NCBI RefSeq assembly: GCF_000471905.2
Contig: NW_006494789.1
Location: 968,190 to 1,032,189, forward strand
DNA length: 64,000 nt
From: Amborella trichopoda
Lineage: Eukaryota; Streptophyta; Magnoliopsida; Amborellales; Amborellaceae
Reading direction: 5' to 3'
The notes beneath the pieces were generated by a model, which saw only the letters and a list, made by a program, of their open reading frames with translations, searched no databases and had not been told where the DNA came from. This document shows, piece after piece, positions 11,691-23,859 of this stretch. The translations under genes and the position numbers were made by a program. Each line of letters opens with the position of its first letter. Within the stretch, counting starts at the first letter, position 1.

Positions 11691-12403
11691 GAACAGTGAT
11701 TTTGTATGCCTTCATCACCATCCAAATTTCATCGTACGGTCACAATTATCTGATAATGTTTCATTTTTTATTTTTATTTTTACAAATTGAAATGACCTAA
11801 AATTTAAAGCATGTTATAAAAAATAAATCTAAAAAAAATATCAAAAAAAATTTTTACATGAAAAAAATGATCAAAATACCCTCGAAAAGTTTTGAGATTT
11901 GTAAAAATAAAATAAAAAATGAAACACTGTCGAACAATCATAACCATGCGATGAACTTTGGAACGTGATGAGGGTAAGCAAAATCACTGTTCGTGTGATT
12001 TCGCCTACCCTCATCACCGTCCAAAGTTCATTGCACGATCACGATTGTCCGACAGTGTTTCATTTTTCATCTTTTTTTACAAACCGAAATGATCTGAAAT
12101 TTAGAACGTGTATTCATCAAAAATATGTGAATTTACGACAAATATAAAAAAAAATATTTTACATGAAATAAATTGACCAAAATACCCCCAAAAAGTTTCA
12201 AAGGTATTTTGGTCAATCTTTTTAAAAAATTATTATTTTTTATTTTTTTATTAAATGTGCCTCACTAAAATGTACACACACTCCAAATTTCAGATCATTC
12301 CAATTTATAAAAAAAAAAAAAAAAAAAATTGAATAATACTGGACAATCATAACCGTGTGATGAACTTTGGTTAGTGATGAAGGTTGGTGAAATCACTGTT
12401 TAT
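11691..12403. mobile_element. Two adjoining fold-back MITEs of one family
   Basis: Element 1 (about 11691-11993) starts GAACAGTGATTTTGTATGCC and ends with the inverse (GGTAAGCAAAATCACTGTTC). Its arms are more than 100 bp long. Element 2 (about 11989-12403) starts with a variant of the same end and closes with GGTTGGTGAAATCACTGTTT. The arms share CATCACC and AAAGTTCAT boxes and T-rich tracts. The inner end of element 1 and the outer end of element 2 coincide at about 11990. The assembly gap begins two bases after element 2. Confidence 0.75.
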
Positions 12404-12404
12404 T

Positions 12405-12440
12405 NNNNNNNNNNNNNNNNNNNNNNNNNNNNNNNNNNNN
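12405..12440. other. Assembly gap (36 N)
   Basis: Unresolved bases directly after the second fold-back MITE. A single further N is at 12514. The gap probably reflects trouble assembling the hairpin-forming repeat. Confidence 1.
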
Positions 12441-12469
12441 TTCTTTTCTTTAAGGAAAAACTAGTTTGA

Positions 12470-12822
12470 TAGGGGACTGCGACCTTATCAAATAGTAAAG
12501 CCTCACCCTATAGNTCCATCGAATATTGCAATTGAAGTATTGAAAAACCTACATCAATCATCTCGACTTGCACATTATAGTAGTAAAAAAAATTAGAATT
12601 TCAAGCTCTAAAAATAGTATATATTATAACAAATCATCTAGACTGTCCATTTCACCTTAAATATAAGTGTTCATAGATCCGCAGTATCTATACTATTTTT
12701 TGAGTTTTAAATTATTTGTCAATATTAAAAATGAATTTTAAAGCCATCATAGAGACTTCTATTGCCGAAAGTGCTTTCCAATAAGAATTTGAGGTGAGAC
12801 TTTGGCCTTATAGAAATGTCAT
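12470..12822. mobile_element. Mutator-like MITE, decayed copy
   Basis: Carries the order of blocks shared by the family described at 40585: a GCGACCTTAT-type end, ATCATCTCGACTTG, ATCTAGACTGTCCATTT, then GAATTTGAGGTGAGACTTTG at the other end. The target duplication is not clear. Confidence 0.6.
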
Positions 12823-12921
12823 CCTTCCCTAAATAAGGTGTGGAGGAGTCAATATCATTTTTAAGGTTTCAGGGGATATTGCAAACATTAATTAGTCTTG
12901 AAATTACAGATTTCATCTCTC

Positions 12922-13110
12922 CAATAACAGTGAGATATGGGTGGAGAGAGAGAGATAGATCAATAACAGTGAGATATGGGTAGATAGGGGGTGAGAGAGA
13001 TGGAGAGGTTTATGGGAGAGAGAGCCAGAGGAGGTCTGAAGGGAGTCAGGGAGAGAGCGTGTATGAAAGAGAAAATAAGAGCCGGTAATATGAGAGAGAG
13101 AGTGTCGGTA
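12922..13110. repeat. 39-bp duplication and GA-rich tract
   Basis: CAATAACAGTGAGATATGGG occurs at 12922 and again at 12961, each followed by GA-rich sequence. The GAGAGA-rich run continues to about 13110. No coding sense was found. Confidence 0.7.
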
Positions 13111-13389
13111 GACGTGGTTGCTATTTTGTAAAATATTATTAGAAGGGGTTAATAGGGGGTTTAGGATGTTAGAAGAAAGGAGTTTTGAAAATTTAATGCT
13201 GTCAGATACATCACAGATTTGTCTAATTTTTTTACCACAAAACATTTACTTTAAAAAAAAACTCACAATAAATAGAAGCTAAAGTTAAAGTGGGGTTAAG
13301 AAAGCAAAGTCCACAATTACCAACGCCTCGCGTGTTATTTGTATTTTAAAAAACGGGCCAGCACCACTTGTGGCCCAGTTAAGATCTAT

Positions 13390-13535
13390 GTTTTTATTCT
13401 CACCTAACACATTCAAAGCCAAAACCAAGGTATAGGTTTTTATTATCACTTAACGCATTCAAAAACCACTAACGATTTAAAAAACGGATAAAGATTCATC
13501 ATCCCTACTGAATTACCTTAAAAAACAAAAAAAAA
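13390..13535 (+). mobile_element. SINE-like 3' remnant
   Basis: The block with CACTAACGATTTAAAAAACG and CTACTGAATTACC, followed by A-rich sequence, matches the 3' part of the SINE at 58745-59085. No promoter boxes were found in this copy, so it is partial. Confidence 0.4.
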
Positions 13536-14562
13536 ACAAAGGGAAATCAAACACAAGAAGCCCCAGGGAGATTGACCGGCTGGCCATATTTAATATTCAT
13601 TGAAAGGATTTCCCCAGAGAGAATAAGAGATTTAGATCTTACACTCTAAAATAGGACGGTCTCTATTCAATCTTGAGATTTTTTTTTTTTGAAGTTAATT
13701 CATGTGTTAAAGAAGCTATATCCCACAAATTCGGAGTCCTAAAATTGATAATAGATGGAGTTTTATCCGGGGAGTGGACTATCTATTGGCATCAAATAAA
13801 ATAAAAAGATATATATATAGAGATGCAACCCTAGCAAAAGGGCTGAGAATGAGACAGACAAGTGAGAGAGAAAGAGGGGAACAACCAGTCACATGCTCAT
13901 AAGGTGGACCCTTTCCCCACATAAGGCGGCCAAGTACGACAACCACCGGCAAGATCAAGCCCATGACACGCTTAATAGGTGGGACTACCCCCTCACAATC
14001 ATGGCGGGAGAAGCTGACAAACAAACCCTAAACATCACAGCTACTTGTAATCACCAAACTCCACCATCCAAATCGTCAGAAACAACAAAACATGGTTCCA
14101 ATTCGAGGTCTAACTATGCAATTCTAGTGGCTTTTCAAGGTCTCTTTCCTTTGATTGTGCACGATATCTCTACCTAAAGAAGTTATCAATCAAATTACAT
14201 TATCACAATAATTAAGAATTATCCAAAGCTTGCTTTGCCAGATCGGAACCTACAAATGCATTGCATTAAAAAGTCATCTACACTTTCATAAATCTGGATA
14301 ATTCTTATCCTTTTCTTGTTACAATTACTAACCAAAATTAACATGAAATCAGGGTCTAATAAATTAAACATATACATGTAAAAACTTCTTTATGGTAGAG
14401 GCTAAAACTACAGAATCATGTTCAGAGGACTGACCTTTTCTTAAAGTTCTAATCAGTCAGCAATTGAACCTTCTTCAAATTAGCCCCTTCCACTTGCACA
14501 TTCAAAGAAGCTTTATGTACACTAGTGATAGAAAGAAAGTCGTGCGTGTTTCTTTTAAGCCC

Positions 14563-16299
14563 TCATTTCAGCGACCAAATGGCTTCTGTGAGCCTGAGAC
14601 ACAGAAAACAGAGGTATATAGACAAAAGTCCAACACCAAAGGTCCTATTGAGCCGCATTCCTTTTCGTGGCAAAATGAGAAGGGCCCATAATAGACCACC
14701 CACTAAGAAACCCACGGTCTGATATAGAGTCGAATCCTTTGGGATCGAATAAGAAGAGGGGTACTCTTTCCAGGAAGAGAAAACCAGAGAAGAGCCCAAT
14801 CCCACAAGTGTGTTGAACACGGGCCCTGCATAGCACCCCGATATGGCAAACTGGGTCCCATCAGGCCCAGCCTTCATGGCGAGGGTAAAATTGGCAATCA
14901 AATCTCCAATGGAATTACCCCAAGCCAATACTGTTAAGCCCAGTATTGAAGTGTTCACACCCGCAATGTTCCCCAGTGATACCAATAGTGCAACCAATTC
15001 CTCTGCTATTATATAAGACCATACAACGCTCATTAAGAAACCCCCTGCAAGCCATGGAAAGAGGAATTTTCTAGGTGGGTGTCTCCTATGAGTTGTCAAA
15101 TAAACAAGAATCCCCAATACAATCCCTAATGAAGCGCCTGCAATGTATATAGCAATGAGCATTTTGCGCCCCATCTGGCTTTCTTGTGAGCTCCATAGAG
15201 CTGATAAAAAGATTGGTGCTAATGTAACAGAAGCGATGGCAAAAGGCTTGGACCAACGCTCATTTGATACCAAAGGGATAGTGAGCCTCCTTGGCAAAGA
15301 TAAAGGCAATTCGAACACCCAAACTAGAGTTTTCAGGCTACATACCCAACCGAACCTTTTTTTCTCTTCTATTGGGTCGGGTTCATTTTCGTTGTCACTC
15401 AAGAGAGGTTCACTCAATTGTGGGTTTTCTTCGCACCCATTTGACACAAGGGTCCTAGAAGTGGGTAGAATGGGGTCGTTTGTGAATAAGCTCTCTTCTT
15501 TGTTCTTTTCACTCATGAAATGGCAAGCCCATACAACTAAAACATAAACGACATATAAAAGAGTAAAACTTATTGCCCCCCAGATGTTGATCTTTCCAAT
15601 AATGAGTATCACCAAGAGAGAAACCAGAGAGAACAGGAGAAAGCACACATCTCTAATAAAGCTCTTCTTGTGAATGAGTACTTCTTGGGGGGCCACAAAC
15701 ATGCTAATTAATCCAGAAACAAAGCATGAAACAAAGAAAGCCCCACCAAGGATGCTGTTAATGCCCAATTCTGCTTTGCCAGCTCCTATAAAGGAAACGA
15801 TGCCTGCAAAAACATCGGGAGCTCCATTGCCAAGAGAAAGAAGGGTCACTCCAGCTAACGCAGGGGAAAGTTTTAAATGGCAGGAGAGGCTTTCGAGAGA
15901 ATAGCAAAAGTAATCGGCAGCTGTGTTTCCCAATAGATAAAACAGAACAATAAGCCAAAAGATGAGAAGGGTATATCCAAGAGCAGGATATCCTCCACAG
16001 ACACAGTAGAAAAGCCAGAGATAGTCTATGTATCCTTCAGATTCACAAAGTGTAGTGCTTTTTAAGTATTCACACTTGGCTTGAGAGCTCTTGTATATCT
16101 GTAAGACTTGACAGCTTTCTTGAGCGATATTATGCTGGATAGAAGTGGTTGTTGAGGTGGGACTTGTGGATTGAAATTGAAGCTGTGTAGTGGGTGACTG
16201 GAAAAGAGTGGTTAAGTAGAAACAGAGGAGGAAGAGGAAGGTTGTGTTTAGAAATAAATGGCTTTTATTGCTTAGCCATGCAAAAGAGATTCCTGCCAT
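14563..16299 (-). CDS. Cation/calcium exchanger, CCX type
   Basis: A 578-residue, single-exon membrane protein of the Ca2+/cation antiporter superfamily, CCX branch (plant K+-dependent Na+/Ca2+ exchanger-like). These proteins move Ca2+, Na+, K+ or Mn2+ against H+ or Na+ across plasma or internal membranes. An N-terminal hydrophobic segment (about residues 14-32) is followed by a Cys-containing loop. The first exchanger repeat carries the GNGAPD signature at 157-162. A long cytosolic loop (about 262-345) follows. The second repeat carries GNSIGD at 461-466, with AGPVFNTLVG downstream. Both acidic alpha-motif residues (D162, D466) are intact. About a dozen membrane segments are visible, and length and lack of introns fit the family. 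The start MAGISFAW is the first ATG in the frame. The sequence does not decide which cation or membrane it serves. Confidence 0.93.
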   Translation of the reverse strand: MAGISFAWLSNKSHLFLNTTFLFLLCFYLTTLFQSPTTQLQFQSTSPTSTTTSIQHNIAQESCQVLQIYKSSQAKCEYLKSTTLCESEGYIDYLWLFYCVCGGYPALGYTLLIFWLIVLFYLLGNTAADYFCYSLESLSCHLKLSPALAGVTLLSLGNGAPDVFAGIVSFIGAGKAELGINSILGGAFFVSCFVSGLISMFVAPQEVLIHKKSFIRDVCFLLFSLVSLLVILIIGKINIWGAISFTLLYVVYVLVVWACHFMSEKNKEESLFTNDPILPTSRTLVSNGCEENPQLSEPLLSDNENEPDPIEEKKRFGWVCSLKTLVWVFELPLSLPRRLTIPLVSNERWSKPFAIASVTLAPIFLSALWSSQESQMGRKMLIAIYIAGASLGIVLGILVYLTTHRRHPPRKFLFPWLAGGFLMSVVWSYIIAEELVALLVSLGNIAGVNTSILGLTVLAWGNSIGDLIANFTLAMKAGPDGTQFAISGCYAGPVFNTLVGLGSSLVFSSWKEYPSSYSIPKDSTLYQTVGFLVGGLLWALLILPRKGMRLNRTFGVGLLSIYLCFLCLRLTEAIWSLK

Positions 16300-16343
16300 T
16301 CAAAGAAAGCAGGAAAAATGGATGATATTGTGATTTCCGTTAC

Positions 16344-16350
16344 ATTTATA
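16344..16350 (-). promoter_or_regulatory. TATA-like element upstream of the CCX gene
   Basis: On the minus strand TATAAAT lies about 45 bp before the CCX start codon, so a transcript from here would have a very short 5' UTR. A rival more distal promoter is possible near 19.2 kb. Confidence 0.35.
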
Positions 16351-17272
16351 CAGAAAGGCAGTGAATGAGAAATCCTCTGTTTCCAAATGGTTGATCACTT
16401 ACACTAAGCCATCAGGAAAAGATACCTGATAGAGAGGATTGAAGAAGTAGGACTTTCAACCCTGGCCGAAAGAAATGCTCTTGAAGTGGTCAGTCTTCAA
16501 AGGATAGAGGCAAAACGGTATGGTATCTCCCCCTGACTAATATGTACATACACCGACCCTTTGGAGTTAACGAATCGCTTCAAATTGGTGTATGAAGACG
16601 GAGTGGTGCCCACCACAAAAACTACTGCTAAATAAATGGATCGATGAGAAAAAACTTGAAATCAAAATTAGAGTCATTGATTCCTTCTAAGACATTCGCT
16701 GGATGGAAACCACAAGATGATGATGAGTTCATCATCCTTTAAAGGGTGAAGGAAATGGGTCTTCAAAAGATCAGATAAAAAATTAAGATGGAAGACACAC
16801 ATAGAGAAGGAATGGCTCAAAATTTAAAGAAGGTTTGTTCACACAAAGGTTTGCACACAACCATACCACTCCACTGAAAAACGAAAAGCTTGATTCCATT
16901 GGAGCTACAGCTGCAAACCTATAAAACAGATAAAGCAGATTATTTTACGTTGTTGGATAGGCTCAAGAGAAGGAAATGATAAACCAAGCTTATAACTTAA
17001 ACCAGGCAGAAGTTTATACAGAAATAAACAGAGAGAAAATCAGTGCATATTCCACCTTGAAAATGATCGGTATCAAATGAAAGTAGACTGATAAATCACA
17101 AAAAAAACAAAGCACACTACCAAGCCTAATCCATGAGATTCAGAGAAATAACAAATTGATTTGCCAAGATTCTCTTACTAGCAATTAACAAGAGCATATA
17201 TTTTGAACATAAAAACCTGATATATCCAAGTAGCCAATATGCAACCAATGAACAAATGAATCAACGACAAAG
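16351..17272. other. Upstream region of the CCX gene, no coding seen
   Basis: AT-rich sequence without protein-like open frames. It may be 5' UTR intron if transcription starts near 19.2 kb, otherwise promoter or intergenic DNA. Confidence 0.3.
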
Positions 17273-17368
17273 CACATGCATATAAATTGCTAATCACAAC
17301 ATTCCACATGCATATAAATTGCTAATCACAACATTCCACATGCATATAAATTGCTAATCACAACATTC
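17273..17368. repeat. Three exact copies of a 32-bp unit
   Basis: CACATGCATATAAATTGCTA plus 12 further bases is repeated three times head to tail (17273, 17305, 17337). The copies are identical, so the array is recent and probably length-variable between individuals. Confidence 0.95.
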
Positions 17369-17525
17369 CAAATCTGCCAAGAGTAAGCCATCTGATGCTA
17401 TTCTAAGCACCTAAGCAACACTATAAAATGCAAACAAATGACAAATAGAAGTAAAACCTTAAATATCCAGTCATCTAAATTTAACAAAAAACTATTGAAT
17501 CTTTGAAACAAATGATACTGTTAAA

Positions 17526-18009
17526 CAGCGTTCAGAACTCGACTCAGTCAAGGTACCTGGCCCTTGGCCAAGCGACTTGCCCAAGTCCTGTACAGGGCAA
17601 AAAGAAGCCCTCTAAAAACAAAAAACAAAAAACAAAAAATAAAAAATAAATGAATATAATGAAAGGTAGTAAAAGTAAAATAAAACTAAAAGCAACATTG
17701 AAATGTCCAAATAGGCTAAAAAAAGTACTTAAAATTTTGATCTAAATAAGGGTGATTTATAGATGGGGAGATTATTTATAAAAAAAAAAGGAAAATATAA
17801 AAATAAGGATTATGGCAAGCAACACTGACCAATCATTTCCAAAACAATCCAAATCATATAAAAGTATAAATATACACAACTCATATATTTTTTGCGATTT
17901 TCTATTATTATTTTTTAAAATTTATGCACCCCAGTTGTACACACAATTTGGAAGGTGAGTCCGAGTAACTCAGCTGAGTCAGTGGATTCGGCTGAGAAAC
18001 GGAACCATG
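17526..18009. mobile_element. hAT-like MITE, 484 bp
   Basis: Flanked by an exact 8-bp duplication CTGTTAAA (17518-17525 and 18010-18017). The left end CAGCGTTCAGAACTCGACTC and the inverted right end CATGGTTCCGTTTCTCAGCC give imperfect terminal repeats. The centre is an A-rich stretch without coding capacity. Confidence 0.75.
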
Positions 18010-18859
18010 CTGTTAAATATAAGAGATCCACATTCTGAGTTCTTACAAATCTCAAAGACCACTACAATTTTACAAAAAGACCATTAACGGAGCATGAAGC
18101 ACAGAGACGTTGAATCTCAACCTTCGGATTGAACTCCATCCATATGAAAAATGGGACTAAACTCAGAGAAAATTTAAAATCCCTTGAGAGACACTGGAAC
18201 ATACAATAAACAACCGATAAAAAATGATAAAATCAAATTAGAAAAATCCATATAAATGAGTTCTCTTAAACTGCAAGTGGCAGAAATCTAAATATATCAA
18301 ACCTTACACAACAAGCAAACATCAAGGGAATAAACTTTTAGTTGCTGGAAAATTAACGGTAGCAAATGAAACAATCACATAAATGCTTAAAAATCTCAAA
18401 TAGAATAGTTATCTTAAGAACCAAAACCAAAAAAGGAAGCGCTCTCCAACACAATATCATATAGAATACACAGATGGTATCAAATCAGAAAACCAGAGCC
18501 ATGGAATTCCAAAATCAGAGATCGCCTGTGAATAATTAGTCCTTGAGTACACTAAATAGCTATGGTTAGAGCCATATTAGTACCGAAATAAAATAATTAC
18601 ACTGAACTATTGAAAATTTAGACTATAAGACCAAACAACCTAGATTCAAATTAGGTGCACATGGACAAAAACCCTTAAAAAATCCTTAAATTTACACAAA
18701 TGCAAAGAAAAATGAGAGAATGTTCAAGCATTGAACAAAGATTGCCACAAAAATCCATTCTCTGGTTCACCTGAAAACTCAGAGGCAGGAGTGCAAAACA
18801 GAACGAAAATCCTAACCCAAATAACCTTGATGAAAATACAAACACACCTGAAATTAGCC

Positions 18860-19200
18860 ATTAAAGTGACCTAATCTCTCATTCGCCGTGCCTCAGCAAA
18901 GAGAAGCACTCCATTTTGAGAGAAAACGCCATTAACCACCTCACTCTCAGGTCTCAGAGCTTTAACTCAATAATGGAGGAATTGAAAATTGCAATTAGAG
19001 AGAAAATGAAACCTGGTTTGGTTTCCTTTTCTATTTCAAAGCAAAAAGACCGGCATTAAAGCTCTGGTTCATGAGAAGCGGTTTTCCGTTTTTACTAAAG
19101 GAATGGGTGAAAAGAATCCCACCAGCAAACTCGAAATTTAAAGTTTTAATTTTTTTTCTTTCTTTCTTTTTCAAATGATGAGAGAGAAAGGCAGCGTCCG
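18860..19200 (-). promoter_or_regulatory. Possible distal promoter and 5' UTR exon of the CCX gene
   Basis: On the minus strand a perfect G-box palindrome GACACGTGTC (19235-19244) stands about 30 bp before a TATA-like TTAAATA (19203-19209). A purine/pyrimidine-biased leader-like stretch follows, with candidate donors (AACCAG|GTTTCA near 19014, TTTCAG|GTGTGT near 18849). Nothing coding follows until the CCX start. The layout suits a 5' UTR exon spliced over about 2.5 kb to CCX, but no acceptor could be fixed. Confidence 0.28.
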
Positions 19201-19699
19201 CGTATTTAAGGGCGGGATTCATGGGGAGTCATCAGACACGTGTCGGATTCTGGTTAGGTAAAAAACAGTTGAGGATGTGATTGGGATTCACACAATGATG
19301 TGACATTTTGAGTCATTTGCGATGGCGAAGGGTTCAACGCGTAAAAGGGTGTTTCTGGTAATATTTGTCGATTGAGGGGTAGGCTTGAACTTATACTGAC
19401 ACTTGTCGCAATATCAGGGCATCTAAGCTGGAGAGGGGATCAGGAGCGTGGATTCGGACATTGAGGTTCTTCACGAAAATCACTGACGGTCAAGATCTCC
19501 CTGATTCTCTCGGAATTAATAATAAAATACCATTCAAGCAAAAGAAGTATTTGGTGAACGGATTAATTGTGACCTTCTAGAAAATAAATGGTCTCATAGT
19601 ACACGACCTCATTATAAAAAGAATTTTCCCTAATATCTTGTAATTCAATTAAAAAATAGTGAGGTTTATATCAAGTCCACCATACAATATAAGTAAGAC

Positions 19700-20035
19700 G
19701 TTTGCACAATGATGTAGTTCTGATATTAAAAACTTTACAGTAAAAAGTTGAAAATCTATATTAAATACCAATTATGAAATGTAAAATCCAAAAATAATGA
19801 AAATAGAACAAATCTAATAACACTTGAAAATCTTGAAAATAGAGGGAACAAATAAGTTATTACTATTTGCATTGTTTATAAGATCTAAATTTTTTTTTTT
19901 CTTTATATCTATACATTTTAAAGTTAAGATGAATGATCACAAGGTTTTTCAACCTCAAAATACTTTTTTCTACTAGAATTTGGAGGTGCACCTTATTTCT
20001 ATAGTAGAAAATTGCAAACCTTATACAATTGTTTT
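19700..20035. mobile_element. Mutator-like MITE, decayed copy
   Basis: Shares ordered blocks with the 9-bp-TSD family: CACTTGAAAATCTTGAAAAT, a T-run followed by a region like ATACATTTTAAAG, GGTTTTTCAACCTCAAAATA, then GGAGGTGCACCTTATTTCTA. Termini are eroded. Confidence 0.55.
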
Positions 20036-22510
20036 AAATTAAAAAAATAGTTATGATATTTTATATGTAAAGTTAATGCCTATTTTTTTTGTCTTTCTTA
20101 CCTCTTCAATTGACAGTAAATATATTGTTTTCAAAATATAAGGGATTGTATACAATGAAATCATTTACCTTTGATACAAGGTGGTCACATTTACTTAAAA
20201 TCGTCCGATGTGAAATTTGATAGATTAAATGTGTTACAACAAAGTCCAATAAATTTTTTTTTTTTTAAGTTTGAGTTTAATCAATAGAATAATTATAACC
20301 ATCCGATATTAAATATGATCATTTTGTATCGAAAGTAAATAGTCTCATTCTATATTTTCCCATACTTATAATATAATTTATAACTTTCGTTCAAATAAAC
20401 AGTGTTCTTATTTGACTCAATCCTTCTCTAACTGAAAAGATTCGCAAAAAATATTCCCTCCTTGAATTATTATCAATCTATGTGTAAGGTGGCATGCTAA
20501 CGTGATGACTCAGCACATCATATCTATGTAGTTTTTCACAATAAAGAATCGTATTATTTTTCTATGTAGTTTTTCACAAAAAATTATTATTTTCTTTATA
20601 GTATAATCCCAACAAACATACATCTACTCCCTCACTCAAAAAGGGCTTGGGAAGATTTTTTTAAGTCTTAAATTTTGGGAACCACCTATTTTCAAAAGCA
20701 TAAATTTGAAGTTTGAGTTTTTTTTTTTGGGTAAAAAAAGAAGAAAATAAAATATTAGCTTTCAAAAATTAGATGGTCTCGGTTCAATCGCGAGACATTA
20801 TCTTTTTGAAAAAAAGACAACCTATCTTTTAAAATTATTATTTCAAATAACCATTTGGTCCTATAAATATTCCATAGAACCCCTAAGTTAAGCAAAAAAA
20901 TGATGTTAACTCTCCTCTTTACTTTTGCTATTGTCCTGGAAAAGCCGAAGTTCTCTTTTTCTTTCTTCCTTACTGAGGGACCTCTTTCTCCATCTCTCTC
21001 TCTAGCAACTTTCTTTGAATACTTATCTCTCGTATCGTAAACCTCACAAGTAAGTTAAAATAAGCATCACGAAATCGATTTTTATGATGAGGTTATTAGA
21101 GAAAAAAAGAAAAGTAAATTTTATAATGGAAATAATAAAAGAATAATGAGGTGGTTTAACGTCCTTTTCATTTAATTTGGGGGTTCCATGAGATATTTAT
21201 CAGATTAGGGTGTTGTTCAGAATTATAATTCTATTGAGGAGGTTTATGTCATTTTCTCTTCTCTTTTTTTCTAGTGTATAAACCGTTTGAATTATTTTTT
21301 TCTTTAATAAAATAACTTTATAGGTTGAAGAAGTTACATCCTCAAAATTTAGGGTACTAAAATTACTTCTACATTGGTTTTTACTCAAGGTACTAAATGT
21401 AGAATATACTATCTTGAGAATAAGATCTTTAGTCTTAATAAAATTTTGAGATTTTACTTAAAAATCACCAGATGAGTATTCTCAAAAACAAAATTAGATT
21501 TTGACTTCTATAACACTTGGATCATACCTTACCGTCTGAAAGTTGGATATTCTCTCTTTGATATTGGGATGCTATTTTTTCCAGTCATATACATATTGTG
21601 ATTTGAAGTTTGCTTTTGTTTTAGATTAGGTGCTAGGTGAATAGGTTACATACGAGGGTGAGAGAAAAAGAGGGAGAAAGATCATAAATTAAGGAAAGAA
21701 ACTATTATGGTGATGTGAAAAAATATAAGATTTGATCCTTAATCCCCCAAATGGTCACATACTGAAGGAAAACAAATATGCCACCACAGTGATGTGAGAG
21801 TGAGAGGAGGAAAATGAAGATGCTACTGGAAAGAGTGATAGAGATATATTATGTTGCCATTGTCGAGAGAGAGAGATCATAAAAGCATCCTCTTAAATGA
21901 ATTCAACGGACTCCCAACCAAATATGACCCACTACCACTTTATTGAAAAAGGGGTTAAGCTTTAGCACCGCTGCACCATAATTATGATATTATGGTTTTT
22001 ATTTTCACTGATATTACCATATTATCACTACACAGCTACACCACCACATTAATGCATTAAAAAATTTAACTCTAAAACTATCTGACGGAATGGGGAGGAG
22101 CATGTCATACACCCTGAATTCTCCTCTATATCACATTGACAACAACTTCTTAACCAGTTGAAAAAATCACATTGCTTGTTAACTTTTTAAAAATCGGACT
22201 GGCAAGTCGAATTGGTTGTCCATTGGTTCCGAGTAAGACCGGCCAGGTAGTGACTGGGCCAAATTTGAAACAAAAACAAAAAAAAAAGAAATATGAAAAA
22301 AATTCAAAAGGTTTTAAAAAGGCGTAGGAACTTCGAATTGCTTCGTGTACAAAAGTTTTATGACATTTTTTTTATACCTAGGATTTTATTAGGCCGATCC
22401 CAATTGTGGAGAAATTCGGTACGCGACTCGTCGATTTTAATTCAAATGCAGCGATTCAAAGCTGAACTACCAATTTTTTATTCATTACAAGCGTGTACAA
22501 TAGTGATCAA
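20036..22510. other. Gene-poor AT-rich stretch with repeat debris
   Basis: No gene seen. A segment at about 21310-21376 (GAAGTTACATCCTCAAAATT and GTACTAAAATTACTTC) recurs in related form at 13695-13760, 27300-27345 and 62105-62145, so it is a dispersed repeat. Near 22190-22470 there are GGACTGG and GGCCGATCCC boxes like those of the hAT-like family, but no target duplication was found. Confidence 0.4.
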
Positions 22511-22610
22511 AGTAAACATAATCATAATTAAAGTGTGCATAACAATATGTTATGATAAAGAGTAAACATAATCATAATTAAAGTGTGCATAATAATATGA
22601 TATGATAAAG
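22511..22610. repeat. 50-bp tandem duplication
   Basis: AGTAAACATAATCATAATTA and 30 following bases repeat directly at 22561, with only about three differences. Confidence 0.95.
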
Positions 22611-23855
22611 CTTGGGAACGTCAGATGGTCCAGCTTGTTATTTCTTTATGGGTCATAATTGTTTTTGTATATAAAATTGTTATTTAGGTATTCCTCGTAT
22701 ATATAAGACATGAAGTTCATAATTGTTAGGGCCCGGCCCCATCTTAGCATTGTGTCTCTCAAGGGTTGGTCACTCTATCCCATCTCTCTACCTCACTCCA
22801 AATCTGACTCAACTCTCTTGTGAGCGCCCTTCGCAAAACGGACACGTCGACCTGGACCCACCGCGGGTCCCGTTAAGCCCTATTTTAGTGGTTACGTTTG
22901 GGATCTAAAATAAAAAATAAAAAATAAAAAATAAATATTAAAGAATTGAAAATTAAGAATTCTATTAATATTTTTTTTATATTTTTTTATTATTTTGACA
23001 AAGATTATAAAGTATTTTCGTCATGAATATTTATTTTTTTTATTTGATTTTTTTAAATCTATTGTTTTCAGTACTTTTTTTATTTAATTTTGACGAGACG
23101 TGTTGTGTTTAGTTTTACTTTAAAGATGCTTTCATAATTTTTAGGATTTTATTTGTATCTTTTATTTTTAATACTTTTTAACATAGCGAGGACCTGCTGG
23201 ACCCATTCTGGGTTACTTGGTCCGGCCCAAGGCCGTGTACCATGTCCGAGTCGTGGTTTTCCCACTCGTAAGAAAAATTACATTAATAAAATTCGGCACG
23301 ACTCCTTCCCTCCAACAAGTAATAATAACATTCCTGTGGATAAAATATGTTTGCAATGAGGAAGAGATAACTCAGAAGAGTTGTATCTCTCTCTTTTCCG
23401 ATAAAAAATCATTGCCGGAGGGAGAGAGAGATTTGGCCCTCTTTTTCCAACTGAGAAAAAGTCAAGTAGGATGCAGTTTTTATAATTTATGGACTTCATG
23501 AAAACGAAGGAAAAGTCTCACCTTGAACCTTCATCCAGAAAGCACTTGGAGCATCGAAGATCTCTATGACACCTCTAAAATCAACTTCCAACACCAATTA
23601 TGAAATTTGAAGCTCAAAAAATAATACACATCTTGTAGATTTGTGAACATATTTTTAGGATGAAATGGACAGTCTAGATAATGTATTGCAATATATATTA
23701 TTTTTAAGACTTGAAATCCTAATTTTTTTTCAGAACCATAATTGTCAGGGCCCAAATAATTGATTTGCAGGTTTTTCGATGCCAGAACTGTAATTTTTAG
23801 TGACATTTGAGGTGAATGTTTACTTATTTTGATAGGGCGTATTGTCCTAAAAAGT
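22611..23855. other. No gene seen; GC-rich boxes and MITE fragments
   Basis: GC-rich segments at about 22729-22880 and 23185-23270 (with CGGGTCCCGTTAAG and GGTCCGGCCCAAGG) enclose an AT-rich centre, as in MITE-like elements, but no clean boundaries were found. The stretch 23570-23740 matches half of the Mutator-like MITE family (GGACAGTCTAGATAATGTAT). Confidence 0.4.
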
Positions 23856-23859
23856 AAAA

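Noticed and set aside
17273-17368. CRISPR-like look of three 32-bp repeats
   Set aside because: There are no spacers between repeats and the genome is a plant nuclear genome; it is a simple tandem repeat.
22200-22470. Another hAT-like element
   Set aside because: Boxes similar to the family are present, but I could not find matching ends with an 8-bp duplication.
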